In this document: piece by piece, positions 1-13,462 of the stretch
How positions within the stretch are numbered: the first letter of the stretch is position 1
How the letters are laid out: each line of letters begins with the position of its first letter
Origin: Evernia prunastri
Lineage: Eukaryota > Ascomycota > Lecanoromycetes > Lecanorales > Parmeliaceae
DNA length: 64,000 nucleotides
Direction of reading: 5' to 3'
Assembly (NCBI GenBank): GCA_003184365.1
Contig: NKYR01000031.1
Span: forward strand, 186,001-250,000
Translations under genes and position numbers: made by a program
Notes under the pieces: model-generated
Databases searched by the model: none
Told to the model about the DNA's origin: nothing
Seen by the model: the letters and a program-made list of their open reading frames with translations, nothing else

Positions 1-566
1 GGATGGATGTCAAACAAGAGTCTAGTAATTTTAGAGTCGTATAGTTGGTATAGTCCTATCATCTATAGTCTATAGACCATTAGGGAACAAAGAGGACGAC
101 GAGTCGGAGCACTTTGCTGAGGTACTACTTCCTACGGAGCAATTATTGGCAGTTGGCAATTACCTTACCTTACTACCCGGACTCTACGGTACGAGGGTAC
201 CTACCATTCCCTACCTTACCTCTAGACCTCTAGCTAGCTTCAAGTTCAAAGAATGATCAGTGAAGTACTTTAAGGCGGCCGTTACTCCTTAGTGGCTAAG
301 TGTTATTAGTGGAACACGCGAGTTAAAGGCACAACAACCCCGGTGATCAGATCTGAACGGGCTACGAAAAGCGGTCAAGCTAAGGCATGCAGCTTACTTT
401 GGGTCAGTAGAAGATACTACTACTACCTTACCTACTACGGTAGATACTTTGATACTTATCATCAAGGTAATAAGGTGGAGGTCACTTTTGGTGGGAAGAC
501 AAGTGTAATTCGTGGGCTTCCCGGTGGCTGGCGGGCGGGCACCCTCCTCGCTTATGCTTCATGATG

Positions 567-571
567 GATTG

Positions 572-608
<37 letters not shown>
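567..608. repeat. TTGA/GATT tetranucleotide microsatellite
   Basis: About nine near-perfect GATT units run through this stretch, with one ATG interruption near the left end. It is a simple-sequence repeat that is likely to be length-variable between strains. Confidence 0.9.
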
Positions 609-722
609 GGGAAAGGCTATGGGGCATTGGGGGAAATAGGTACGCTTACTCCGTACGAGTACGGCCTTAAAAATAAAAAAGGGTTAAAGAGAACGAAATG
701 GCGGGAAAAGCCTGGAACGTGT

Positions 723-747
723 GACAAAAAGACAAAAAGACAAAAAG
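723..747. repeat. GACAAAAA octamer, three copies
   Basis: Three consecutive GACAAAAA units are visible. No function is implied. Confidence 0.8.
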
Positions 748-1252
748 GGCGGCCCAAACGCCCCGCAGAAAAGACCCTCCTCACCTACCCTGTCTGTAGC
801 ATGTAGGCCACTCTAATATAATAATCTAGCTAAATCTAGTACATAGGTACTCCTCTGTAAGTTACCGCAACCACCAAGCACCAAGGCAAGGGCCAGGGCA
901 ATGATAATCGATAATCGCAATCTGTTCGAAACAAATTCGCAACTCGTTTCGCTCCAATTGCCTCGCTTACAAAAGTACACCATCAGAGTACCGAATGTAC
1001 CCTTACTTTACGCTGTCCGTGTCAAATTGCTGACTACTCTTCCTTCCTCCTCCGCCAGACAGACGTGAAGGCGTCCGCCAATCAAACTTCGGGGATACGA
1101 AGACGTGAGTGGATTAAGAGGATGATGAAATGTTGCAAAGTTTATGCTCTCATCACTCACTCCCGTCATCATGGGCAACAATATTGTGCCGCAGCCCACA
1201 GGTCACGCTGGTGAGATTCACTTGATCAGAATTGAAATACTACACTAGGTAC

Positions 1253-1275
1253 ACTACATACTACATACTACATAC
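1253..1275. repeat. CTACATA heptamer, about three copies
   Basis: Tandem CTACATA units follow one another without a gap. This is simple sequence in the gene-poor left flank. Confidence 0.75.
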
Positions 1276-3568
1276 TCTACAACCTCGGCCTTTTTACGAG
1301 AGGCTGCTGATAAGTAAGTAGGTAAGACGGAGTGCTAAGGAATGATCTGAATAAATCTGCCAATCACCTACCTACCCGTTCCCTAAAAGCCTAAGCAAGG
1401 CCCCTCGGAAACTATGCTCTCCCCAATCATTGGCTACCACTTCCATGTTTCGCCAGATGTACTCTGCCGTAGTGGTGTGCATACTTATATTAGACAGAAC
1501 TTTAGACTTCTCCCTTATGCATCCATGCACCAGCCTCAGGGATCAAACGGAAATTCCACAAGGTGGCGTCGGTATCCCTTATTCCATTAAAGCTCAACAA
1601 GGCGTTCCGGGCTGATAAAAAAAAAAAAAGAGAGAGTAATGGACGCAAAAATCCTTCCGCACAAACAACAATCTGCAGATTCTCTACCCCGCCGCAGAAG
1701 ATCTCAGCCTATCCCGCGCCTCAATACAACTCCTCCTCAAACGGTGTCTTGCCAGGACAAGCCAATGTTGCGACAAAGGAGCACGGACCACAGCGGTACG
1801 TCAAAAGCGAAATGCCTGCAGCTCTGCGGTGTGGCAAAATGTCCACAAGTACGGCATCGTGCAGGCCGCGCATAAAACAACTACGACTAGGTACGGTAAC
1901 TCTTATACTTGGTCTCGACTGTACTCTAACAGGCTTCTGTGAGCTTAAATCGACCATCAACGACCCCAGCTTCATAGCTCCCGCTGATCGCCCTCGCGAA
2001 GGAATGCCATACGGTATGCTGGGAAAAATCCGAAGCATTCACATGTGCGCTAAGCCATGCTGTTAGTCTCACTTCGATACGATCATCATGGATGCGTCAT
2101 CCAACGCACACCCTCACTTGCATTATTACTACAGTATTGAGGATTCGGTGTTGCGAGCTGGGAGGCTTACTCGGCTTACTGCCTACCACGGCCGTTCACG
2201 CCCGGTCAAGAGATCTCTCATGCCGGCGCTGCTCACCGCATGATGCAGATTGCACTGACGCATATTTCCAAAACTTACCAGTCAGCCGCCTCATCCAGCT
2301 TTCCCACATCACTGAATTATGCTTTGCTCATATGGAACAACGGCAACAAGGCACGGCTAGAAGTTTGTACCCGTACAAGAGCAAATTCCTTCCTCTCGTC
2401 CAGGATGATGCATTAGTGGTAAGAATGTTCCGAGACTAAATGATGAGTTGGGACGCCGCGTGGTGACCGTTTGCACGTTATGTTGACGATACGGGTCAAA
2501 CAGGCTGATTCACTCTATACGAGCCTACCTAACAGCAGCGACTGTCTGGGGCACCAGCGACCCTATCGAACTAACCGGCTACCGGCGGCTGATCTTGGAA
2601 GGACACAGCAAAAGAGGAAACCCGTTACCTGCTTTAGGGTTGCAGGCGAGAAGAGAGGCGAAAAATGCTTGGGGCGCTACCATTGCCTGCTTAATCAGAG
2701 CTAGCGCATTGCTCACCCACGTTGAATTGCTGCATATTAGGACGAGTCATCCCACTGACACCTTGCATACCAACCGTGGACTTGCGTATGCTTGCAGGGC
2801 AAAGAACATTTAGCGCAGCGAAAGGATCAGGCAGCTGAGGATACCCAGGTAGGCTAGGTGCTGGTCATCCCTTATCGAGTAAGAGCAAGTATAATTAGGC
2901 AGAGACATCAACGCTCACAGGATTGCATGAGTCGGTCCTCTGGTCGGCGCTTACAGATGAGAAAGGAATGAGGTTTCGTAATTGCACAGCCCGGAAAGCA
3001 TCTCACTTTCGTCACTTTGACCATTTTTCAGATCGGACATTCATGTAAGTACCCGCTTGGTGGGAAATACCGTAGTAATAAACGTCGAAATGGGCTGCTG
3101 TTCCGAGACTTGATGAAACGTATACGCGATTCGTCCGGCACCAGAACATCAGTGCTCGCCCGCTTTTCACCCCACGATATGCAATGCAAGACATTATCCC
3201 GCGCTCTTTATTAATGCAGACTTGAGACCTTTTCGTTTCTGATTTTCTTTGCCACGATCTTCGTAAATTTCGCCGACTACGTGCAGCATCGAAAACAAGT
3301 TACCCGACCCCGAAGAGATCCGCTATAGATGCTGCTTCAAGCGACAACCGAGTATGCAGTCAGCTTTACCCTGCATCAAATTTGCCTTCAGGTACTCTAT
3401 CTAATGTAAGTGTGTCATGTGATGTCCGAGAGTCCGAAAAAGGTGAATCACGAGGGTTCTCCGGGCCTTGGCATGATTGGCGGGGCTGCGGCAGATCTTC
3501 GGATATGTTCAAGGAGTATCGAATTGTCTCCACAGTGCGTCCGGGTCCTCTACAACAAGCGTATCACT

Positions 3569-5529
3569 ATGGATCGAGCAATGTCCGATGGTGCCCCTCC
3601 GCGAATTGACTTCACATCCCTGGCCGAGGTAAAACACGGTGGGGATGAAGTAGGTCGCGCATAGTCAGCGAACCACAGGGAAGCAAGCTGACGACTGCTC
3701 CAAGAGCCACGACGACTCCAGCACCAGCGAGTCCGAGTACCAACATGCTCTTGAGGTAACCTCCATCACTGCCGTCACGTCCGCCCCCCAATCGCTAAAG
3801 TGCCCAAGTAGGTAGTCTTCGACGCAGACAATGCCCACCGTCGCAGATCCTCCCTTGTCACCACAGAAGATCCCAATCTAAGGGGTCGCCCGGGCTCGGC
3901 GGAGAGAAAAGAGAATACCGCATGCTTTGTCCATCATCTTCTTGAAAAACAGCGGCGATCTCGGAAATCAAATACCCATAATCTACCGGGCATCAATGAA
4001 GATACCAAAGTGGACAAGGCGGCCCTCATCAAGAATGAGTCGGCTACCCAGTCTCGGATGCTCACGAAAAGGCAACTGGCCGATATGGCATACGGAGTGC
4101 GAGAATTGTCCAAGAAGTTGGGCAGTGTGCGACTAAGACTGAAGGTCAAGACTGTGTTTTTACTGACAAAGGCGCATGACGAGTCGCTCATTGGCCATAC
4201 AAGGGAGATGGTAGAATGGCTGCTATCAAAGGAGAGGGATACACCGTATATAGTGTACGATTTCCGAGTACGAGGAAGAATATACTTTAGGCTTATACTG
4301 TCTAGATACGTTGAAGACACTTTGGAACATAATCACACTTTCGATGCAAAGAGCATCATCTCCGAAGACACATCAAGGGATGGTCGGCTGAAGTACTGGA
4401 ATAACGAGCTTTGCAAAAAGCACCCTCTGTACGTAATTGGGAGTCATTCGAGTCAGAGACTGAGCCTTGAGGCATGTCTGGGGAGGTTTGGCCCACTAGG
4501 CAGGTTTCAAGGCTCGCTATACTCCTCAAACAAGCAAGACTGACCCCAACCCTTGATCCAGGACCTTTGACTTCGCGGTGACGGTACTGCACCCTAAAGC
4601 CCCTTCTTGATCCTAGCTAAGACAGATCAAGCTCGGCGGAGATGGCACCCTACTCTATGCCAGCTGGCTCTTCCAGAGAATTGTACCTCCAGTCCTGTCC
4701 TTCTCCTTAGGGTCTCTGGGGTTTCTTACCAAATTTGATTATTCCGGCTTTCGAGAAACGCTGACCACCGCTTTCAATGACGGCGTGACAGTAAGCTTGC
4801 GTCTGCGCTTCGAGAGCACCGTCATGAGGTCAAAGACCAAAGGCCAGCACCGAGATCTGGTGGAAGAGCTGATCGGCGAAGAGGCCGAAAATGAGTATAC
4901 GCACAAGCCGGATGGCTCATACGAGATTCTGAATGATATCGTGGTGGACAGAGGCCCTAATCCCAGTCAGTGACGGCGAACGCCAAGATGCAGACTTTCG
5001 CTAACGCGGTATCAGCGATGTCTTCCATTGAAGTCTTCGGAGACGATGAGCATTTCACGACGATTCAGGCAGACGGCGTCTGCGTAGCCACTCCAACGGG
5101 CTCCACCGCATATAACCTCGCCGCTGGAGGATCTTTATGCCATCCTGAAAACCCTGTAATATTGGTGACTGCCATCTGCGCGCACACCCTGAATTTTCGA
5201 CCCATCATACTGCCTGACACGATCGTGTTGCGTGTTGGCGTCCCCTACGACGCTCGAACTTCATCCTGGGCTAGTTTTGATGGAAGAGAAAGGTACGATG
5301 AGGGTCTCACCCTAATACATTTGGAGGATTGCTCATGGGTGACAGGGTTGAACTATGCCCGGGCGATTATGTGACCATCTCGGCTTCGAGGTACCCATTC
5401 GCGAACGTGATGCAACAGGGCAGAAGGAATGAGGATTGGGTCAGCAGTATATCGGAAAAGCTGAACTGGAATTCGAGGCAGAAACCGAAGAGTTTCAAAG
5501 AATGGTCGAAAGATGATGATCCGAAATGA
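3569..5529 (+). CDS. UTR1: NAD kinase (ATP-NAD kinase), seven exons
   Basis: The enzyme phosphorylates NAD+ (in Utr1 relatives also NADH) to NADP(H), supplying the NADPH pool. My join is 3569..3628, 3669..3755, 3812..4428, 4562..4583, 4632..4965, 5016..5292 and 5346..5529, giving 526 codons, the usual size of cytosolic fungal Utr1 proteins. The diagnostic GGDGT motif lies at about residues 264-268. The second conserved block follows as ATPTGSTAYNLAAGGSL, then the family strand around FDGRERVELCPGDYV, restored only after splicing. Exon 4 is just 22 nt. The N-terminal 50 residues are unconserved, so the start at 3569 and the 40-nt first intron are the least certain parts; an upstream in-frame ATG at 3410 is possible. 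SNF4 follows on the same strand after about 1 kb. Confidence 0.92.
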
Positions 5530-6499
5530 CAGATGCCTGTTGCTCAAGTGTTAGGCGTCTAGGCACCTTACTCGCACTCTGTGTAACACAGCAAAGCCCG
5601 CTCGGGCAAGGAAGCCAGGAAGCAGTAACAGCGGGGATGAAGCATGTGATTGGTTCCAAGGCCTACGCACACGAAAGGAAATGAAACAGCTAGTAGAGTA
5701 TGAATAAATTATAGTAAAGGGATCAAGTAAGGTATGAGGTATGAGGTGGTGTTGATACCTATTAGGCTCTTACTCTTGGAGTATATGATGGATGAAAGAT
5801 ATTTAACTGGCCTTTTCCCTTTTATTAACACATGGGCTCTAGGATCTGATTAGATGTGATTGGATGGAGAAGCGAACCAATTGACACATTGTGTGAAGGT
5901 GGAGATAAGAAGATAGAGTGTACCCCACCTGCCCAGTCTCCCAATGCCCACCCTCCGATTCCAAATCCCTACTCCAAATAATGCCAAAATGCAACTTTGC
6001 TTTTTGATACCATCTCCGCGCAAAAGAAAAGAAAAGAAAAGAAAAATCAAACTTAAAGACGATAATAAAAGAAAACCCCCTTTCAAGCCACAACATGCGA
6101 AATAGTATGCAGCCGAAGTAGTGTTACGGTCCAATGTCGCCCATCAGCACCAGCACCACAGCAGCAACAGGCACGAATCGGAGCGTCTTCCCTTCTCTTC
6201 TGACTTCCTCACCGCAACTTCATATGAGAAAGCCAAATAAGAATTAAAGGAAACAAGGAACAAAAGAAAACAAAAAGAAACCCCATAGGCCGCATCATTC
6301 CGCATATACGAATACTTACTTACCTTAGAGAGGGAAAGAGGCTCAAAGTCTCCGAGTCCGAGTCCGAGAGGCCACGACCTGACCTGCTCTAAACTTCCTA
6401 AAGAGACCTAAGCACCTACCTTACCTTACCCTTAACGACCTACCCATAAGGACCTACCCTTAAGGACCTTGCGCCGGGAAGTAGTCTGGCGAAAGAAAA
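5530..6499. other. Intergenic region: NAD kinase 3' side and SNF4 promoter
   Basis: No gene seen. It contains an AAAAG pentamer run (6021-6045), three CCGAGT units near 6351-6369, and repeated TAAGGACCTACCC-like words near 6440-6475 just upstream of SNF4. Open frames on the minus strand are low-complexity Phe/Ser/Leu runs with no domain. Confidence 0.5.
6021..6045. repeat. AAAAG pentanucleotide run
   Basis: About five AAAAG units are seen in tandem. It is simple sequence in the SNF4 upstream region. Confidence 0.85.
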
Positions 6500-7949
6500 A
6501 TGGCTAGTGTTCCCCTCGGCCACATTTCAGGTCACGAGGTTACAGGTTTCGTAAGAAGAAGAACATCATCATACCTCTTGGCCCAACGACCACGAGGTCA
6601 GTCCCAGCTAATGCCTCATGCTGAGCCCGAGAGCGCTATTGAAAGGGACCAGAGGATCGGCTTGGTACGTGTTGCCAAACTTTCCAACCATTGATTGATT
6701 GGCATTGCACATTCCATGTAGATGCACATATGCGACTCTTCACTTGCGCAGCCTACCAGAGTCCAATGTCACACGCTGACCGAGCGCCACCAACTGCAGC
6801 AGAGAATTAGAGACTTCCTCAAGGTCAGGACAAGCTATGATGTCCTGCCCTTGAGCTTTCGCTTAATCATCTTTGACACCGCCCTCTTGGTCAAGAAGAG
6901 CCTGACCATCCTCATCCACAATGGTAACACACCTCCTGCAGCTCAGGGTGTCAGCCCAATCCGTACACCGGGTATCAATGCTGAGCTCGGATAGGCATCG
7001 TCTCCGCACCGCTATGGGATTCCAAGACATCCTCTTTCGCAGGGTTGCTGACTACTGTCGACTACCTCAACCTCATCCAATATTACTGGCAGAACCCTGA
7101 AGCCGTGAGCCGCATTGATCAATTCAAGTTGAACAGCCTACGCGGTAAGTTGCATTGCTAAGCTACGCTAGTCGGATGCTAATATCACAGCAAGATATCG
7201 AGAGAGCCATCGGCGTACAGCCTCTCGAAACTGTATCTATACATCCGGAAAAGCCGCTGTACGAGGCGTGTCGGCGCATGCTCGAATCGCGGGCTCGGCG
7301 GATGCCACTGGTCGACATCGATGATGAGACCAAGCGTGCTATGGTAGTCAGTGTGGTGACCCAGTATCGGATCCTGAAGTTCGTTGCGGTCAACGTCTCG
7401 GAAACGCAACTGCTGCGCAAGCCTTTGAAGCACCTCAAGCTTGGCACGTATAAGAATCTTGAGACTGCTAAGATGGAAACGCCTGTATTCGAGGTGATTC
7501 ATCAGCTTGTTAACAGTGCGATATCCAGTGTGCCAATTCTGAATAGCGACGGTAATTCGATGCACTCCCGGTGGTGGAGGATGCTGAACGTTTATAGGGG
7601 TCGTAACCAACGTGTTCGAAGCTGTAGATGTTATTACCTTGATCAAGGACACAAACTACGACAATCTTAACCTCAATGTTGGGGAAGCTCTTCAGCAACG
7701 ACCAGAAGTCTGTAGACTCCACATCAGATTCCGGGGAAAGCATTGACAATGTTGCAGGACTTCCCGGGAATCTACACGTGCCACATCGATGACCGTCTAG
7801 ACACGATCTTCGACACGATACGCAAATCTCGGGTGCATCGTTTCGTTGTCGTAGATGATGACAACCGGTTGGTAGGGCTATTGAGTTTGAGTGATATTCT
7901 TGAGTACATACTTCTTGAAGGGGAGGGGGATGATGGCAAACAGGAGTAA
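6500..7949 (+). CDS. SNF4: AMPK/SNF1 gamma subunit (SNF4), CBS-domain protein
   Basis: SNF4 is the nucleotide-sensing regulatory subunit of the SNF1/AMPK kinase, which controls glucose derepression and energy balance. The join 6500..6664, 6800..6923, 6995..7144, 7195..7551, 7598..7707 and 7758..7949 gives 365 residues, normal for fungal Snf4. Conserved blocks appear in order: IRDFLKVRTSYDVLPLSFRL, TTVDYLNLIQYYW, IERAIGV, RRMPLVD, VHRFVVVDDDNRLVGLLSLSDIL. These match the four CBS repeats, and each becomes continuous only after removing 46-135-nt introns. The first intron could instead end at 6721, which would add about 26 unconserved residues. The start at 6500 follows an A-rich context. I am sure of the family and less sure of the first exon. 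Confidence 0.93.
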
Positions 7950-8379
7950 ACGGAAAGGCAGCGACGATCCTTGGTGCATTTACTTGGTGTTCTATATCCC
8001 CTGCGGTATGGGAAAGTTCTCAGCGCAACAATCCCATTACGGCGTCACGACATGGTAAATAGAAAGGGAATGGATAGATATGGGTGGGTGGAAGCAAAAG
8101 ATCGTCGCTCACAGTAGCATTGATAAAATTTGAAATTTGAGCGCTATTGTCCCTTGGTGTTGTCACCGTGAAAATCCATTGAGATGACGCTCCATTTTGG
8201 CAGGAACGCCCATTCACTTTCATCCAAATCCAGAAATTTTACCGGCATCTCAAACCTCACTTCCACTTGAACCTCGCAACTGGCAGGAGCGTCCTGATCA
8301 TCCAACCAGTCGGCCATCATGGCTTTTATCAACTCGTCTCTCCTAGCTCTCACCATGCAGCATACATACAGACATCAGT
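7950..8379. other. Intergenic region between SNF4 and the RhoGAP gene
   Basis: No gene seen. It holds the SNF4 3' UTR and the RhoGAP upstream region. Confidence 0.5.
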
Positions 8380-11300
8380 ATGCAACACTCCAAGAGCTTT
8401 GTCGATTATGCCCCCCCTGAGCAGCAGAGACAAGCTTCAACACAAACAAGAGCGCAACGTCGTTCCTCGCTTGATACATTTGTCGTACCAGGCCGCACAC
8501 GACTGCCATCTAGCAAAGCCAGCGCCTTTGACCTTCACGTTACACGAAGACTCCTCAACTCCAGTCTCCCCGAATCTCCAAGAAGGAACATGGCCTGTGG
8601 CGAAAGCCTTGAGTGGTCCCCCGAAACCTCGCCTGCAGGGTGCATGCCACGAAGAGGGGCCGTTGCAGGTCCGTCTGGCCCACCGCATCATAGAGCCAGA
8701 CCCGACATGGTGAGAAGGCCGCCCCCTCGCTTTGGTGGTCGCGAGGTTATCATCGTTCCATCGCAACGTCCGCGGCCCCATGCTCAACGGCCATCACCTC
8801 AACTTCTGGCGCCAATAACCTCACAAGAGCATGCGAACGTACGGACATACGATGGCGCCGATGAATCAGCCTCCGACTCTCGCCTCACGAGTATGACCTG
8901 GAGCACTGTCAGTCATCGAGTATTCTCAGACTCTTCTGGAAGCTCGTGCCGCACAATGGGGGCTCCGTATTATAGAGACGAGTACAACAAATTGGCCGAA
9001 AAGCATGGACTGCCTCGGCTAGAAGCAGCACTAGATGGTATGTCGCGCAGTCCGCTAATCGTGGCCCCACGTTTGATTGCTGAGATCCGAGATGACTTAG
9101 ACGACGAAAACCACAGCCAAACAAAGACGTCGACCAAATCCTATCATCCGGGCTGGCTGGCACGCAAGCTCTTCCGACGATCATCTTCAACATACACACT
9201 CAAAGCCAAGACGACCTACAAGCCCATATCAAAGAAGAAAAGCTTTGCAGGGATCTCCGTCTTGTCAGAAACTCATAAGAACATACTGAAGGGCAAGACT
9301 CTTGAGGAACTCAGCCGACTCGGAGGACTGAGCGTTTTCATACTTCCACACGACTTTGCTGTTGACAAGCTTACCCTTCCTACCTGTCTCTCAGCAACAG
9401 CTACGTATTTGTATCAACATGGTTAGTCTATGGGACTGTCTTGAGTAGTCCGAAAAGCTGACTCAAGCACCACGCAGGCTGCAACGCACCTGGGATTTTC
9501 CGCGTATCTGGTCAAACTACGATCGTCAACGCATTGTATGACTTTTATGACCATCAATTCTCCAACGCAGATGCCGGGAGTCCTTCCAAGGTTGAACAAA
9601 CTGTGGGATCAGGTCTCCTTCCCTCCCACATAGAGCATACAGTACCCGATGTCGCCTCATTCTTCAAGAGGGTCCTCATTGATCTGCCAGGTGGTTTGCT
9701 CGGCTCGGTCGAGCTCTTCGAAGCGCTTCGCAGTGTCACGAATAACTTCGAGCATGATCCTGAGCTTTCTGAGTCTGATTTCGCAAGTCTCAGAGCCAAG
9801 TTGACTGCGCTTGCAATCTTAAGCGTCGCTTCCGACTATCGTTTGTATCTCATTCAAGCAGTTTTAGGTCTGGTGTCTTACCTTGGTCATGAAGCAGAGA
9901 AATCGCAAGCCGAGACGGCTTCCGCCAACGAAGACCAGGCTCCATCGGAGCTCATGAGCTACAAGTCACTGGGCGTTGTCCTGGGGCCCTTATTACTCGG
10001 GAACTTGACTGATAGCGCAATTCACGGCAGCGTTGAAGGTCACAATGGAGCTCCGCGTACATCGCTCGAGCTGGACAGCGCAAAGAAATTCCGGAAGCAC
10101 AAACGCAAGCATTCAGATGCGAAATTGGACCAAAGCGCAACTCTAGCCGCATTTGTTGATCGAGCCAATCGCACTGCAGTTGTGATGCAGCAACTGCTTT
10201 TGATGTGGCCCGATGTTGTTAAGCAACTTCGTGATATAAATGGTACGACCAACTCTTCCCTGAAGTCTGGAAGCAAGCGGCGTCTCAAGAAGGTGGCGAG
10301 CCGCGCTGGTAGCAGGCTCACAATGAGAACGTCTGAAGAAGAGACGAGGTTCCTTGACATCTTGCGTGGACGCGCTCTGCCCGAGGAAGTTAGAGGGGCT
10401 GTCAGAATGAAGAGCAACATACGAATGACCAGCAGATCGCCCATGTCTCGCGGTGCAACCGGTCCATTTGAGGATAACAATCAGAGCGACACTCGGTTAA
10501 CTTCAGGTAGCGAAGAGGATGGTAGTCGGAGTTCTGACTTCACTGGGGTCGCTGAACGTGCTGGACAAGAAAACGAGATACCTGTCGACACGAAGCTGCC
10601 GTTTGTGGAGGGTTCAAACATGTCACTCGCGGATGACACCGGGCTCGTTGCAGAGAATCGGACAAAATCAGATATTGCTATGGAAAAGATGGCAATGGGT
10701 ACGATATTGCCACCTCGACAACTCAAGCCTAGCCCTTCTTCACGCAAAGGGTTCGTTCGTCTAGTAGATCCTGCTGTGGAGACACCGCGGCAGACACAGA
10801 ATTCCAGCTCATCCAGCAAGACACCCGAAACGGCACTCAAGGACGCGCCACCCGCGGAACATAGCCATGAATCAGACGAATCCCAGCTCCAAATATCCAT
10901 GAGAAAGCCACTCCCTCCTATCGGAGACGCCCAAATGGCAGAGCTCTCTTTTTCATCTACCGAGGGCGACGTCCTCAACCCCCCTACAAAGCCGTTTGCT
11001 AGAAATGAACGCCCATATGCACCCGGCCGCGATCCCTCATCGAGCGAATCATCAAGGGACTTTTTATCAAACCGCAAAGTTCGCCAGTCACCAGAGCGGA
11101 CCGTCTTCCCGTCTCGCCAGTCAGGGCAGTGGCCTTCATCTCCAACCAAACAAACAGAGGAAACGGCCGTATTCCCCCCTCGTCAATCATCTTTGCCAAC
11201 CGATAACTATCCTGAAACGAAGCCTATGGAAACCTTCACCTCTTCAGCAGAGCACAAGACCAAGGCTGACACATACCTGCCGCCTCCAACATACAATATC

Positions 11301-12890
11301 TCGCGTAAAGAAAGCGAAGCCGCAACTGAGCATAATGTTGTGCCTGATGGCGGTCCGAAACCCAAAAATGTCAGATATCTTGCTCAAAAATTCGCCGAAG
11401 CTTCCAGGGCCATGCGTAGCAGTAACGAGCAGGCAAAGGAGACCGCTATACCTAGAATCTACGCTTTCGTCAACGCGCTACCCTCGCCTAAGTCTTCTAT
11501 GCTTGGTCTCGAGGACCCGTTCTTATCCGCAGAGAGCAACAACGTATCAAAAGACTCACTCATCCCCAAGCCAGTCCGTGACGTTGGCCGTAGTAGAGAA
11601 AGCCGATCGATTTCTCCCCCCAAACGAGCTCCACCGAAAATACATGCTCCCAAGCGCCACTCAGCCTTTAGCGTCGTCACAGACCGGGACGCTGAAATCG
11701 TGCAAAAGAATACAATTTCCGGTCCTCCTGCTACCCCTACCACTGGCGAAGGTGAGGCTTACGACGAAATGATCGTCAATTCCAACGGCATTGGTTTCTC
11801 TAAACAACCGTTGACCCAACTCCTCGACGCGCACCACCACCAGCGTTCGGCCGAGTCGCTCCGTCGTCTACGCACATATATTCAGGAATCGTCGCCCGAA
11901 GCCCGCCGTGTCCATAATCGGAGCATATCCTTCGCGGAGCTCGCATCTCCTTCTCGGCCCCATTCTCCATCTCTCAATGTCTACGCCAACCCGAAAGACT
12001 CCCCTACTCGCTCCAACAGTTATCTGAATGCCAGTGATGCCCTCAAACCTCTCGAGCGTCACGCCTCGCTCAATACAACAATGTACAGCGAGATCTGCCG
12101 CCTCCAAAGCCTGCTGCAACAGATGGGCGAAGAGAAAGAAGCAAAGGACCGTAGGATCGAAGCATTGGAAGAAGTGCAGGGAGGGAATTCGGTCGCTGTC
12201 GGAGTCAAAGCAAAGGGGAGCTTTGGCAGAGGCGCCTTGCACAACGAAGTTCGAAAGGCGAAGAGAGAGTTGAGCGTTTGGAAGATGAGGGCCGAGATGG
12301 CGGAGAGGAGGCTGTCAGGGCTGAAACAGTTGTCCGATAGGTCCTGGGAGAGCGAGACGCCGTATGCGGGGTATAGACCATCCACGGAGAAAGTCAATGA
12401 TGCCAAGGAGCAGGATGGCGAAGTGAAGATGGACGACGTCTGGGATGTGCAGGAGGGGAGTCGAGATTCTTGGAAAAGGAGGGCCATCGTGGCGGAGCAT
12501 CGACTGGCCCAGATCAAGAAGCGGAACGGCGCGGACGGGGAACCCAACGTCGAGGAAGTGGGAGGACCCAGCCCGGAGTCTTGGAAGAGGAGGGCCATCA
12601 TCGCCGAGGGTCAAACGGGTCAGATCACCCCACTGCGCGGCGAGATGGCCCGCACGACTCCTTCCCCACTCACAGCAAAGGTCTATGTCGCCGTTGAGAC
12701 GGAGAATGGAGGGAGGGAAGAGGGCACTTGGCGTTTCCACGGCGAGGAGGAGGAGGGGGGTCGGAGTCGGAATGTTAGTAGGAGCAGCGGTGAGGAAGAG
12801 ACGGGAGGATGGAGGGGTCCAGTGGAGAAGAGCCGTGAAAGCGATGATGGGAGTTCGGATTTCGCGAGCGCGTTGAATGGATTCGGCTGA
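8380..12890 (+). CDS. Large Rho GTPase-activating protein
   Basis: The protein should switch off Rho-family GTPases (Rho1, Cdc42 or Rac) by stimulating GTP hydrolysis, acting in polarity and wall growth. One 56-nt intron (9422-9477) joins two exons into 1484 residues. The RhoGAP domain runs from about residue 310 to 540. It contains the arginine-finger motif GIFRVSG (Arg near 356), created across the intron, then the helices around FFKRVLIDLPGGLLG and SYKSLGVVLGPLLLG. The middle is Ser/Pro-rich and probably disordered. The C-terminal quarter is charged and coiled-coil-like, with three copies of a W-K-x-R-A-x-x-A-E motif. Short ORFs on the opposite strand are shadows. The target GTPase cannot be told from sequence, and the first exon's start is the first ATG of the open frame. 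Confidence 0.9.
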
Positions 12891-13462
12891 GGTGTGGCAC
12901 ACATCGAGTTTGGAAGGGTTGGAAGGGGTTGGAGGTTGTCCCTTGCTGGCAACGAATTGATTGGAAAGATTGGGGGATGTTGTGCCGTGGCTACGTGGCC
13001 AGCGCTGGGGAGGCTGTCTGTCATTCCATCATCACTTTAGGACATAGGCTTGTTGGATCGAGGGCTTTGAGCGTAGTGTTTTAGCCTCTTTTTACTCTTT
13101 TTTTAATCTTTTTCTTTTTCTTTCTTTCGCGATGATTGTCGCGATGAGTGGCGATTATTGCACTAATTTTCACAGAGAGAGACAAGAGAAGGGGGAGGAA
13201 GTGATGAGGGCGTGATGAGGAAAGGATGAGTCGACTTTATGGAGTCTGGCATTGGTTCGTTCTCTTTCTATACGGTCGTTCTATACCGTTCTTTTTACCT
13301 TTTTTTTAAGAGAGAGAGCATAGAGATAGCGAGTAGGTTTATAGGATGAATCCATTTATTAATGGAAGTTTGTTGTTTGTTGGAGGGTGTATTGGTGGGG
13401 GGTGTAATAATACGGGGGATTCAGTGCCCTTTTGCCCTTTTGCGTGTAGAAAGGATTGATAT

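Larger units (their letters stand above)
1..3568. other. Gene-poor left flank
   Basis: I see no supportable gene here. Open frames are short, overlap each other on both strands, and show no recognisable domain. The stretch is rich in short tandem repeats and CTACCTTACC-like pyrimidine words. It may include the 5' UTR and promoter of the NAD kinase gene at its right end. It could be decayed mobile DNA, but I see no terminal repeats or transposase motifs. Confidence 0.5.

Noticed and set aside
1563..2439. Frames of 105-167 codons in the left flank
   Set aside because: They overlap on both strands, lack domains and have repeat-like composition.
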